Of a stretch of 7,242 bases of DNA, positions 1 to 5,853 are shown piece after piece. The translations under genes and the position numbers were made by a program. Source of the DNA: a bacterium (GTDB lineage: Bacteria; JAHJDO01). Numbering within the stretch: the first letter of the stretch is position 1; every line of letters begins with the position of its first letter. A model generated the notes under the pieces. That model was not told the DNA's origin, searched no databases, and was given only the letters and a program-made list of their open reading frames with translations. The stretch spans positions 1 through 7,242 of the forward strand of contig DAOVKY010000033.1 of assembly GCA_030631525.1 (NCBI GenBank). Direction: 5' to 3'.

Positions 1-737
1 AGGCGTTAAATGGCAAAAGACACAACGTAGTAATTGGGACAAAATTAGCATTGATTCTGGAAGATGGTGCGCTTCCTTCAAAATCAGTAATTGAAAAGAA
101 AATTAATAATAGTATCGATAGAAGCCTGAAGTTATTAAAAACAGATTATATTGATATATTGCAAATACACGAAGCTGATAAAAAACTCTATTGCAACGAC
201 GTTTTAAATGCTTTATGTAAGCTTAAAAAGCAGGGGAAAGTAAGATTAATTGGCGCATCCACTTATGGTATTGATACGCCAAAAGCAGCTCTGGGAAAAG
301 AAGTGTTTGATACTCTGCAAATAGCATATAACCTGATTGAGCAACAGACAGAAAATATTATTTTTATGGCAAAAAGACAGAACGTAGGCATAATTGTAAG
401 ATCTGCGCTTATGAAAGGTATTCTTACTGATAAAAGATTTCGCATTTCATCAGAATTAAATTCAATTCTAAAACACATAGAGAAATATAATCCTTTTATA
501 AATGAAGATATTAAATCACTATCTGACTTGGCTATAAAGTTTGTATTATCAAACAATGGGGTAACATCAATCATCTTAGGAATGGATAAAAAAGAATATA
601 TTGACCAAGCAGTTAAAAATGCGGAAACAAAACCTCTAAGCCCAGAAACTATGAACAGATTAAAAAAATTAAAATATCCAGACCAATCGTTTATTGATAT
701 GAAGAAATGGACAAATAATGGATGGCTACGAACGTAG
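1..737 (+). CDS. Aldo/keto reductase, C-terminal part (5' end outside window)
   Basis: This is the C-terminal 244 residues of an NAD(P)H-dependent aldo/keto reductase, a cytosolic TIM-barrel oxidoreductase that interconverts carbonyls and alcohols. The frame is open from base 3 with no start signal, so the gene enters from the left. A TTG at 51 lies inside the conserved barrel and is not the start. Visible family features are the strand VVIGTK with the tetrad lysine (visible residue 14), SLKLLKTDYIDILQIH with the active-site histidine (residue 56), and GKVRLIGASTYG. Near the C-terminus, a segment beginning SIILGMDK is the usual cofactor-phosphate region. The tetrad Asp and Tyr would lie upstream of the window. 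The substrate cannot be told from sequence. The TAG stop directly abuts the 3' end of the opposite-strand tRNA gene, leaving no room for a dedicated terminator. Confidence 0.9.
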   Translation, partial: ALNGKRHNVVIGTKLALILEDGALPSKSVIEKKINNSIDRSLKLLKTDYIDILQIHEADKKLYCNDVLNALCKLKKQGKVRLIGASTYGIDTPKAALGKEVFDTLQIAYNLIEQQTENIIFMAKRQNVGIIVRSALMKGILTDKRFRISSELNSILKHIEKYNPFINEDIKSLSDLAIKFVLSNNGVTSIILGMDKKEYIDQAVKNAETKPLSPETMNRLKKLKYPDQSFIDMKKWTNNGWLRT

Positions 738-811
738 TACGCCTGAAGGGATTCGAACCCCCGACCTACAGATCCGGAATCTGTCGTTCTATCCATCTGA
801 ACTACAGGCGC
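738..811 (-). tRNA. tRNA-Arg (anticodon CCG)
   Basis: The reverse complement folds into a full 74-nt cloverleaf. It has acceptor GCGCCTG/CAGGCGT, D stem GTTC/GAAC, anticodon stem ACAGA/TCTGT with loop TTCCGGA, a 5-nt variable loop, T stem GGGGG/CCCTT with loop TTCGAAT, and discriminator A. Loop positions 34-36 are CCG, which reads the arginine codon CGG. The first acceptor pair is G-U (G1-U72), and two T-stem pairs are also G-U. The CCA tail is not encoded, because CTA follows the discriminator, so it must be added after transcription. The 5' end lies inside the rluB-like gene: tRNA base G1 is the third base of that gene's last Met codon, and its TAG stop is tRNA positions 8-10. It is probably cotranscribed with that gene unless an internal promoter exists. 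Confidence 0.95.
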
Positions 812-1512
812 ATAAGTCTTTTTATCTCATAATCCCTTAAATTCCGATATCTTCCTGGCTGTAGATTTCCAAGTTTAAGTCCATTTATAGAAATTCTCTT
901 AATATGATAAACTCTATATCCCAGTTGAAAGAACATACGTTTTATTTCTCTTTTTTTGCCTTCAAACAGGGTTAGTCTTACATGCGAGATCTGCCTGGAA
1001 GTTTTTAATATTTCTGCTTTTGCAGGTTGTGTTCTTTTTCCGTCTACATAAATACCTGAAAAAATCTTCGCAACATGTTTTGATTCTATAGAGCCTTTGA
1101 TCTTTACAATATATGTTTTTGGAACATGATGTTTCGGATGCGTGAGTTTATATGCAAAATCCCCGTCATTTGTAAGGATTATCAATCCCTCCACATCCCA
1201 GTCAAGCCTGCCAACTGTATAAAGCCTTGCGGGGATATCTTTGACAATATCTATTGTCCTTCGCCTTCCTTTTTCATCAGAGTTGGTGCAAATATATCCC
1301 TTTGGCTTGTTTACCATAATATAGAATTTTTTCTCTAATTTTATAGATTTTCCTTTATAAGTAATTCTGTCCTTTTCCAGATTGACGCCTAGCCCAGGAG
1401 TTGTAACAACCTGATTGTTTACCTTTACAAGCCCTTCACCAATCAGTTTATCACATGCCCTTCTTGATGCAATACCGGCGTCTGCAAGAACTTTTTGCAA
1501 CCTGATCTTCAT
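802..1512 (-). CDS. rluB: rRNA pseudouridine synthase, RluB/RsuA family
   Basis: This is a 236-aa enzyme that isomerises a specific uridine in ribosomal RNA to pseudouridine. RluB acts on helix 89 of 23S rRNA, whereas RsuA acts on 16S rRNA. An N-terminal S4 RNA-binding domain (residues about 2-60, RLQKVLADAGIASRRACDKL) precedes the catalytic domain. The catalytic domain shows NKPKGY (68-73), GRLDWDVEGLIILTNDGD with the catalytic Asp104, KTYIVKIKG (132-140) and the C-terminal EGKKREIKRMF (184-194). Length and layout fit RluB better than the longer RluF, but the exact target base is inferred only. ATG at 1512 is the only good start, since a stop codon lies five codons upstream. No Shine-Dalgarno sequence precedes it, and a candidate promoter ends about ten bases away. 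The last codons, RL plus stop, overlap the 5' end of the downstream tRNA-Arg gene. Confidence 0.9.
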   Translation of the reverse strand: MKIRLQKVLADAGIASRRACDKLIGEGLVKVNNQVVTTPGLGVNLEKDRITYKGKSIKLEKKFYIMVNKPKGYICTNSDEKGRRRTIDIVKDIPARLYTVGRLDWDVEGLIILTNDGDFAYKLTHPKHHVPKTYIVKIKGSIESKHVAKIFSGIYVDGKRTQPAKAEILKTSRQISHVRLTLFEGKKREIKRMFFQLGYRVYHIKRISINGLKLGNLQPGRYRNLRDYEIKRLMRL

Positions 1513-1521
1513 AATAGCAGT

Positions 1522-1551
1522 AAACTAGCACACCATTGACAGTGCTGTCAA
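1522..1551 (-). promoter_or_regulatory. Candidate promoter of the rluB-like gene
   Basis: On the minus strand a perfect TTGACA (1551-1546) is followed after 18 bases by TAGTTT (1527-1522). TGC directly before it gives an extended -10 context. The expected transcription start is near 1515, only about three bases before the ATG, so the message would be almost leaderless. This agrees with the absence of a Shine-Dalgarno sequence. The -10 hexamer matches the consensus poorly, so the call is tentative. Confidence 0.4.
1536..1551. promoter_or_regulatory. 16-bp palindrome, candidate operator
   Basis: TTGACAG-TG-CTGTCAA is a perfect inverted repeat with 7-base arms and a 2-base centre, lying in the divergent intergenic region between rluB and dapF. 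One arm contains the candidate -35 hexamer of the rluB promoter, so a dimeric regulator bound here could block it, and it lies just upstream of the dapF promoter. It could also be fortuitous, because TTGACA on both strands creates the same symmetry. Confidence 0.35.
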
Positions 1552-1562
1552 GAAAGGGAGTG

Positions 1563-1591
1563 TTGTGTTTAATAAGATTTTTTGATATAAG
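1563..1591 (+). promoter_or_regulatory. Candidate promoter of the dapF-dapL operon
   Basis: TTGTGT (1563-1568) is followed after 17 bases by TATAAG (1586-1591), a five-of-six match to the -10 consensus. Initiation would fall near 1598-1600, at the dapF ATG itself, implying a leaderless transcript. No Shine-Dalgarno sequence precedes dapF, whereas the next gene, dapL, has one. The -35 match is weak. Confidence 0.4.
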
Positions 1592-1599
1592 ATTTGTTT

Positions 1600-2415
1600 A
1601 TGAGTATTATTAAATTCACTAAAATGTGCGCAACAGGCAATGATTTTATTGTGGTTGATAATCGGGATAAAATTATAGAAGATGTGCATGCTTTTTCAAA
1701 ACATGTTTGCGAAAGACGATTCGGAATCGGAGCAGACGGAGTTCTGCTTTTAGAAAATTCTGAAAAGGCTGATTTCAAAATGCGGATAATAAATGCTGAC
1801 AGCACTGAGGCTGAAATGTGCGGCAATGGTGCACGCTGTATTGCCAGGTTTGCGCAACAGTTGAAACTGGTTTCAAAAAGAACATGCTTTGAAACAATTG
1901 CAGGAATAATTGAGGCAGAAGCTGCTAACAACAATATCCGCTTAAAAATGAGTAATCTCTGTGATATGAAGCTTAATATACAGCTTGAGGTTAACGGGAA
2001 GAACCAAACTGTTCATTACATAGATACTGGCGTGCCTCATACAATTTTGCACTTTGATAATATTGAGAATGTTGACGTTGCTTCTTTAGGTGCCCTTATC
2101 CGTTACCACAAATATTTCTCCCCAAGAGGAACAAATGTTGACTTTGTCTCTATTAATAATAATGATTCTCTTAATATGAGAACCTATGAAAGGGGTGTTG
2201 AAGGAGAAACTTATGCTTGCGGAACAGGTGCAGTTGCATCTGGAGCGATTTCTTATGCTATTGGCAAGGTAAAGAGAATGCCTATCTCAGTTAAAGTTAA
2301 AGGCGGCAGCTTAAAGGTTAATCTGCATTATAACAAAGGTGCTTTTTCTGATGTCTTTTTGGAAGGAGATGCTCAAATAATATACAAGGGAGAACTAGTT
2401 TATGAAAACAGCTAA
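1600..2415 (+). CDS. dapF: Diaminopimelate epimerase
   Basis: DapF is a 271-aa cytosolic, cofactor-independent racemase. It converts LL-diaminopimelate to meso-diaminopimelate, the direct precursor of lysine and of the peptidoglycan cross-link residue. Counting from the ATG at 1600, both catalytic cysteines are present: Cys74 in the motif MCGNGARCIARF and Cys207 in YACGTGAVASGA. The N-terminus (KFTKMCATGNDFIVVDN), FGIGADGVL, and the DTGVPH and SPRGTNVDF motifs are typical, and the length is normal. A TTG six bases upstream is in frame, but ATG 1600 matches the family N-terminus. No Shine-Dalgarno sequence is visible, and a TATAAG box ends nine bases before the ATG. The 3' end overlaps dapL by 14 nt, indicating one operon. 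Its substrate is the product of that neighbour. Confidence 0.96.
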   Translation: MSIIKFTKMCATGNDFIVVDNRDKIIEDVHAFSKHVCERRFGIGADGVLLLENSEKADFKMRIINADSTEAEMCGNGARCIARFAQQLKLVSKRTCFETIAGIIEAEAANNNIRLKMSNLCDMKLNIQLEVNGKNQTVHYIDTGVPHTILHFDNIENVDVASLGALIRYHKYFSPRGTNVDFVSINNNDSLNMRTYERGVEGETYACGTGAVASGAISYAIGKVKRMPISVKVKGGSLKVNLHYNKGAFSDVFLEGDAQIIYKGELVYENS

Positions 2416-3568
2416 AAGACTAGATAATATTCCACCATATCTGTTTATGGAATTGCGCAACAAGATTGCAAAAGCAAGGGCTGATGGAACAGATGTTATA
2501 AGCCTTGCAATTGGAGACCCTGTTGAGCCAACTCCAAAACCTATAATTGATGAATTGTGCAAGACTGCTTATATCCCGGAAAATCACTGTTATCCTACAG
2601 ATGAAGAAAAAGGCATGTTTAAATTCAGGGAAGCTGTAAGCAAATGGTACAGAGAAAGATATCAGGTAAAGCTTGATCCTGCCAAAGAAATTATAGCTTT
2701 AATAGGCTCAAAGGAAGGTGTGCATCATTTTGCTATGGCTGTTGTGGACCCGCAGGATACTGTGCTTATGACAGACCCAGGATATCCTGCCTATAGAGCC
2801 AATATCTTTCTGGCTGGGGCAAAACCTTATAATGTCCCAATACTGGAACAAAATAATTTTCTTCCAGTTCTTTCAGATATATCCTCTGATATTGCAAGAG
2901 AGGCAAAGGCTTTTTATCTTAACTACCCAAATAACCCTACAGGAGCAGTTGCCAGTAAAAAATTCTTCAGGGAATTAGTAGAATTCGCAAAGACCTATGA
3001 CATTGCAATATGCCATGATAACCCATACAGCGAGATTGTATTTAACAAACAGGAAAGACTCAGTTTTCTTTCTGTTGAAGGCGCTAAGGATGTTGGAATT
3101 GAGCTTAACTCTCTATCAAAACCATACAATATGACAGGCTGGCGTATAGGTATGGCTATGGGAAATCCTGATATAATAGCAGCAATATCAAAGGTTAAAG
3201 AAAATGTAGATTCAGGTGTTTTCAATGCTGTTCAATACGCAGGAATAAAGGCATTGGAAAGCGAAACACAAAACATAGATAAAATGCTGAATATCTACGA
3301 AAAAAGACGTGGATTTGTTGTTGACACTTTAAATTCAATAGGCTGGGTTTACATCCCTCCTAATGGGACATTTTATTTATGGATACCCACACTGAATGGA
3401 GAAAGTTCAATTGATTTTGCCACAATGCTTTTTGAGAAGGCTTCAGTTGTTGTTGCTGCAGGCTCTTCTTATGGGAAATATGGAGAAGGCTACATAAGAA
3501 TTTCCCTTACAGTCTCTGACAAGCGCCTCCAAGAAGCCATGCAAAGAATTAAGAATGTGCTGAAGTAG
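2402..3568 (+). CDS. dapL: LL-diaminopimelate aminotransferase
   Basis: This is a 388-aa pyridoxal-phosphate enzyme, fold type I aminotransferase. DapL converts tetrahydrodipicolinate plus glutamate directly to LL-diaminopimelate, bypassing the acylated dapD/dapC/dapE route. Visible features are the substrate-side ISLAIGDPVEPTP (33-45), PGYPAY (126-131), YPNNPTG with Asn178, CHDNPYSE with Asp206 and Tyr209, the Schiff-base Lys240 in SLSKPYNMTGWRIG, and the carboxylate-binding Arg366 in YIRISL. A related aspartate/alanine aminotransferase is the main alternative, but adjacency to dapF strongly favours DapL. AAGGGAG ends about eleven bases before the ATG. The start overlaps dapF. The last 29 codons are repeated, decayed, at 5031-5117 beyond the restriction-modification genes, so this tail may have been supplied or rebuilt by that insertion. 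Confidence 0.92.
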   Translation: MKTAKRLDNIPPYLFMELRNKIAKARADGTDVISLAIGDPVEPTPKPIIDELCKTAYIPENHCYPTDEEKGMFKFREAVSKWYRERYQVKLDPAKEIIALIGSKEGVHHFAMAVVDPQDTVLMTDPGYPAYRANIFLAGAKPYNVPILEQNNFLPVLSDISSDIAREAKAFYLNYPNNPTGAVASKKFFRELVEFAKTYDIAICHDNPYSEIVFNKQERLSFLSVEGAKDVGIELNSLSKPYNMTGWRIGMAMGNPDIIAAISKVKENVDSGVFNAVQYAGIKALESETQNIDKMLNIYEKRRGFVVDTLNSIGWVYIPPNGTFYLWIPTLNGESSIDFATMLFEKASVVVAAGSSYGKYGEGYIRISLTVSDKRLQEAMQRIKNVLK

Positions 3569-3571
3569 AAA
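3482..3571 (+). repeat. Left direct repeat: intact 3' end of dapL
   Basis: This segment, the last 28 sense codons of dapL plus its stop and three bases, aligns without any gap to 5031-5120 at a constant offset of 1549 bases. By my hand count 74 of 90 positions are identical. It includes 15 identical bases starting at 3509 and 16 identical bases (TGTGCTGAAGTAGAAA) at 3556-3571. Homology stops three bases after the dapL stop codon. The two copies bracket the methyltransferase and HNH genes. Confidence 0.9.
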
Positions 3572-3590
3572 AATCTGAGATTAATTAGTT

Positions 3591-4445
3591 ATGAAAAAAA
3601 TAGAGAATTATCAACTAGAATACAAAAAATTTAACGAAATTTGTGGAATAAGTGAAGGTATTGCTGCTTATAGAAATGCAGTTTTTAGAACAAAAAGTAG
3701 TGTTGTTTTTCAAAACAATGTAACAAATTCTGAATTATTTGATAAAGAATTTATAGATTTAACTGTTACTTCTCCACCATATAACCTAGGAATTGATTAT
3801 AATTCTAGTAATGATGGACTTGAATATGAGGAATATTTAAGATTTACTAAACAATGGATTTTAAATTGCTATAAATGGAGTAATCCTCAAGCACGTCTTT
3901 TATTGAACATTCCGTTAGACAAAAACAAGGGCGGACAAAAAAGTGTAGGTGCGGATATTACAAAACTTGTGCAAGATATTGGATGGAAATATCATTCAAC
4001 TATAGTGTGGAATGAAGGAAATATATCCAGAAGAACAGCTTGGGGGTCATGGTTAAAGGCAGCTGCGCCCTATGTAATAGCACCTGTTGAATTAATTTTA
4101 GTGCTTTATAAAGAACAATGGAAAAAGACAAATGGCTCTAAAATATCAGATATGACAAAAAAAGAATTCATGGAATGGACAAATGGATTATGGACATTTT
4201 CAGGAGAAAGCAAAAAGAAAATCGGGCATCCTGCTCCTTTTCCTCGCGAATTACCATATCGTGCAATTAAATTATTTAGTTACAAAGGGGATGTTATTTT
4301 TGACCCTTTTTTAGGCAGTGGCACAACGCTAATTGAAGCAATTAATAATCAAAGAATTGGGATAGGAGTAGAAATTGATAGCAATTATTGCAAAATAGCT
4401 GAAAAAAGGATTATTAACGAAACGAAAGGAGCAGTATCTAAATGA
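3591..4445 (+). CDS. Site-specific DNA methyltransferase, beta class (N4-cytosine or N6-adenine)
   Basis: This 284-aa S-adenosylmethionine-dependent enzyme methylates an exocyclic amino group in DNA and would protect host sites from the endonuclease encoded next. Motif order is that of the beta class: catalytic motif IV TSPPYNLG (60-67) comes first, a target-recognition region occupies about 105-210, and the SAM-binding FxGxG motif I DPFLGSGTT (238-246) lies near the C-terminus. It is followed by GVEIDSNYCKIAEKR. SPPY is commoner among N4-cytosine enzymes, but N6-adenine enzymes also use it, so the modified base is undetermined and the recognition sequence unknown. An in-frame TAA at 3582 makes ATG 3591 the start. 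No clear ribosome-binding site precedes it, and it sits 22 bases after dapL. It ends in ATGA, overlapping the endonuclease gene. The region looks richer in A+T than dapL. Confidence 0.9.
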   Translation: MKKIENYQLEYKKFNEICGISEGIAAYRNAVFRTKSSVVFQNNVTNSELFDKEFIDLTVTSPPYNLGIDYNSSNDGLEYEEYLRFTKQWILNCYKWSNPQARLLLNIPLDKNKGGQKSVGADITKLVQDIGWKYHSTIVWNEGNISRRTAWGSWLKAAAPYVIAPVELILVLYKEQWKKTNGSKISDMTKKEFMEWTNGLWTFSGESKKKIGHPAPFPRELPYRAIKLFSYKGDVIFDPFLGSGTTLIEAINNQRIGIGVEIDSNYCKIAEKRIINETKGAVSK

Positions 4446-5023
4446 AACCAATATCACAAAAAGATTTGTTGATTGAATATTTTACAAGCAATCCAAATAG
4501 AAACATTGAACATCCTGAAGTCGTAGATTGGGTAACAGAGGAATACAAAAAACGAACAGGGGAAAATTTTAGAGATCCTGATAGAGGCATTAGAAAACTT
4601 TCACAAGAAGGATTTTTAATTAAAATAGCGAAAGGAGTGTATAAATACGCTCCAGAATATGTGCGTAATAAAAACTTAGAAGATTTTACATTAGAGCAGA
4701 AAAAACAAATTCTCAAAAGAGATAATTATAAATGTGTTATTTGTGGAAAAAGTAAAAAAGATGGAGTTGAATTACACGTTGACCATATAAAACCAAAAGA
4801 TTTAGGCGGAAAAGCTATTATCGAAAACGGTCAGACGCTTTGTGCTCAACACAATTTTTTAAAAAAGAATTTTAAACAGACAGAAACAGGCAAGAAAATG
4901 TTTATTAGATTATATGAACTTGCTAAAAAACAAAAAAATAAAAATCTTCTAAATTTCTGCACAGAAATTCTTGAGGTTTTTGAAAAAAATAATGTGAATG
5001 GACATATCGTATGGAAACGATGA
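4442..5023 (+). CDS. Winged-helix/HNH restriction endonuclease
   Basis: This 193-aa protein is predicted to be the cutting partner of the upstream methyltransferase. Residues about 1-72 resemble a winged-helix DNA-binding domain, ending in the wing-like IRKLSQEGFLIKIAKGVYKY. Residues 94-143 form a zinc-bound HNH nuclease. The ligand cysteines are C98 and C101, the catalytic pair is in VDHIKP (Asp114, His115), and GG..IIENGQTLCAQHN supplies Asn129, C134 and H137. The last zinc ligand appears to be His137 in place of the usual cysteine. A short C-terminal tail of about 50 residues follows. AAAGGAG lies about ten bases before the ATG, and the ATGA overlap with the methyltransferase gene indicates coupled translation. 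No controller (C) protein gene is present. Cleavage specificity cannot be read from the sequence. An HNH homing enzyme is less likely because of the adjacent methylase. Confidence 0.85.
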   Translation: MKPISQKDLLIEYFTSNPNRNIEHPEVVDWVTEEYKKRTGENFRDPDRGIRKLSQEGFLIKIAKGVYKYAPEYVRNKNLEDFTLEQKKQILKRDNYKCVICGKSKKDGVELHVDHIKPKDLGGKAIIENGQTLCAQHNFLKKNFKQTETGKKMFIRLYELAKKQKNKNLLNFCTEILEVFEKNNVNGHIVWKR

Positions 5024-5030
5024 TTATTTT

Positions 5031-5117
5031 TGAGAATGATATATAAAAATTTCTCTGACAGTCTCTGACAAGTGACTCTATGAAACAATACGAAGAATTA
5101 AGATTGTGCTGAAGTAG
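5031..5117 (+). pseudogene. dapL: Decayed fragment of the dapL 3' end
   Basis: Read in the dapL frame, this stretch gives stop-E-stop-Y-I-K-I-S-L-T-V-S-D-K-stop-L-Y-E-T-I-R-R-I-K-I-V-L-K-stop. It matches dapL residues 361-388 position by position with no indels. Several in-frame stops (TGA at 5031, 5037 and 5073) and the lack of any start show it is not expressed as protein. It begins seven bases after the HNH gene and ends at the equivalent dapL TAG codon. Changes are a mix of silent and amino-acid-altering, as expected of drift without selection. It is evidence that the preceding two genes were inserted at the end of dapL. Confidence 0.88.
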
Positions 5118-5120
5118 AAA
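5031..5120 (+). repeat. Right direct repeat flanking the restriction-modification cassette
   Basis: This is the partner of 3482-3571, ungapped and about 82% identical by hand count. It also contains a perfect local direct repeat, TCTCTGACA at 5052-5060 and again at 5062-5070, which is imperfect in the dapL copy. Confidence 0.88.
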
Positions 5121-5152
5121 GTAAGTTTGGCTATTGATTGATGCTAATAATT

Positions 5153-5157
5153 AAGGG
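5153..5157 (+). promoter_or_regulatory. Ribosome-binding site deciding the protease start
   Basis: AAGGG lies nine bases before the ATG at 5167 and immediately touches the ATG at 5158. Only the 5167 start (or the ATG at 5170) has usable spacing, so the annotated start is 5167. Confidence 0.6.
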
Positions 5158-5166
5158 ATGTCTATT

Positions 5167-5853
5167 ATGATGAAATGGCAAGAAGCTATAGAAACAATAC
5201 AGCCTCATATTGTGCAAATATCGACCCCTCAAGGTTCAGGAACTGGGTTTTTACTTACAAAATCTACTGATAGCAAGATGGTAAGCATTGCAACCGCTTC
5301 TCATGTAATAAATCATGCTTCCTATTGGGAAGAAGGTATAAGAATTTTTCATTATGCGTCTCAAAAAACGGTATTTTTAAGAGCAAAAGATCGAGTTATA
5401 TTTAATAATACAAAAAAAGATACAGCCTCCATCCTTTTTGTAAATACGAAAATCCCTTTTCCAGATGAAGCTATCAAACTAATCACTGAAGGCAAAATTT
5501 TAAAAATAGCGAACGAAATAGGATGGTTAGGATTTCCCGCTATTTTAGGTTCAACAAATTTATGTCTTTTTTCAGGAAGAGCAAGTGCTTGGCTTAAAAA
5601 AGAAGAAGCTTATCTTGTAGATGGGGTTGCAATAAATGGCGTAAGTGGTGGTCCTTCATTCTTCTTACCTACAAAAGGAGGAATTGTCATTATAGGAATC
5701 GTATCCGCTTATGTTCCCAATCGAGCCACTGGAGAAACATTGCCTGGCATGTGTATCATCAGAGATGTATCACCATTTCAAGAAACAATAAGAGCAGTTA
5801 AAAATTTCGATGAAGCCAAACGTAAAGAGCTAACACCGCATGAAGAAAAATAA
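5167..5853 (+). CDS. Trypsin-like serine protease, predicted cytoplasmic
   Basis: This 228-aa protein has the chymotrypsin/trypsin-like protease pattern. GSGTGFLL (24-31) is the usual first-barrel strand. Next come IATASHVI with catalytic His46, KKDTASILFV with Asp85 and INGVSGGPSFF with the nucleophile Ser160. The closing strand is IVIIGIVSAYV. All three triad residues are present, so it is probably active. No signal peptide or transmembrane segment is visible and no PDZ domain is attached. This is unlike the periplasmic DegP/HtrA quality-control proteases and suggests an intracellular target. Its last 14 bases overlap the CopG-like gene, implying coupled translation and joint function. A recognisable independent promoter is not evident. 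It follows the dapL remnant and lies in the accessory block beside a restriction-modification cassette, so a role in defence or as a toxin is possible but is inference. Confidence 0.8.
   Translation: MMKWQEAIETIQPHIVQISTPQGSGTGFLLTKSTDSKMVSIATASHVINHASYWEEGIRIFHYASQKTVFLRAKDRVIFNNTKKDTASILFVNTKIPFPDEAIKLITEGKILKIANEIGWLGFPAILGSTNLCLFSGRASAWLKKEEAYLVDGVAINGVSGGPSFFLPTKGGIVIIGIVSAYVPNRATGETLPGMCIIRDVSPFQETIRAVKNFDEAKRKELTPHEEK

Noticed and set aside
263..796. Long minus-strand open frame of 177 codons
   Set aside because: It runs antisense to the aldo/keto reductase and through the tRNA gene, and its product shows no family features.
738..811. tRNA gene as an integration site for a genomic island
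   Set aside because: No duplicated tRNA 3' end, integrase or foreign block adjoins it; the insertion scar in this window is at dapL instead.
1594..1599. In-frame TTG start two codons before the dapF ATG
   Set aside because: The ATG at 1600 matches the family N-terminus, and the TTG would fall at or before the predicted transcription start.
5006..5021. ATCGT/ACGAT hairpin followed by a T-rich stretch at the HNH gene end, possible terminator
   Set aside because: The stem is only five pairs, A/T-rich and inside coding sequence, so it is too weak to call.
4438..5088. Minus-strand open frames opposite the HNH gene
   Set aside because: They are short antisense frames over a well-supported coding region, with no recognisable domains.
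5121..5157. Possible promoter with AATAAT (5146-5151) before the protease gene
   Set aside because: There is no acceptable -35 at normal spacing, and initiation would fall downstream of the ribosome-binding site.
5158..5160. ATG as the protease start
   Set aside because: It directly touches the AAGGG ribosome-binding site; the ATG nine bases beyond has proper spacing.
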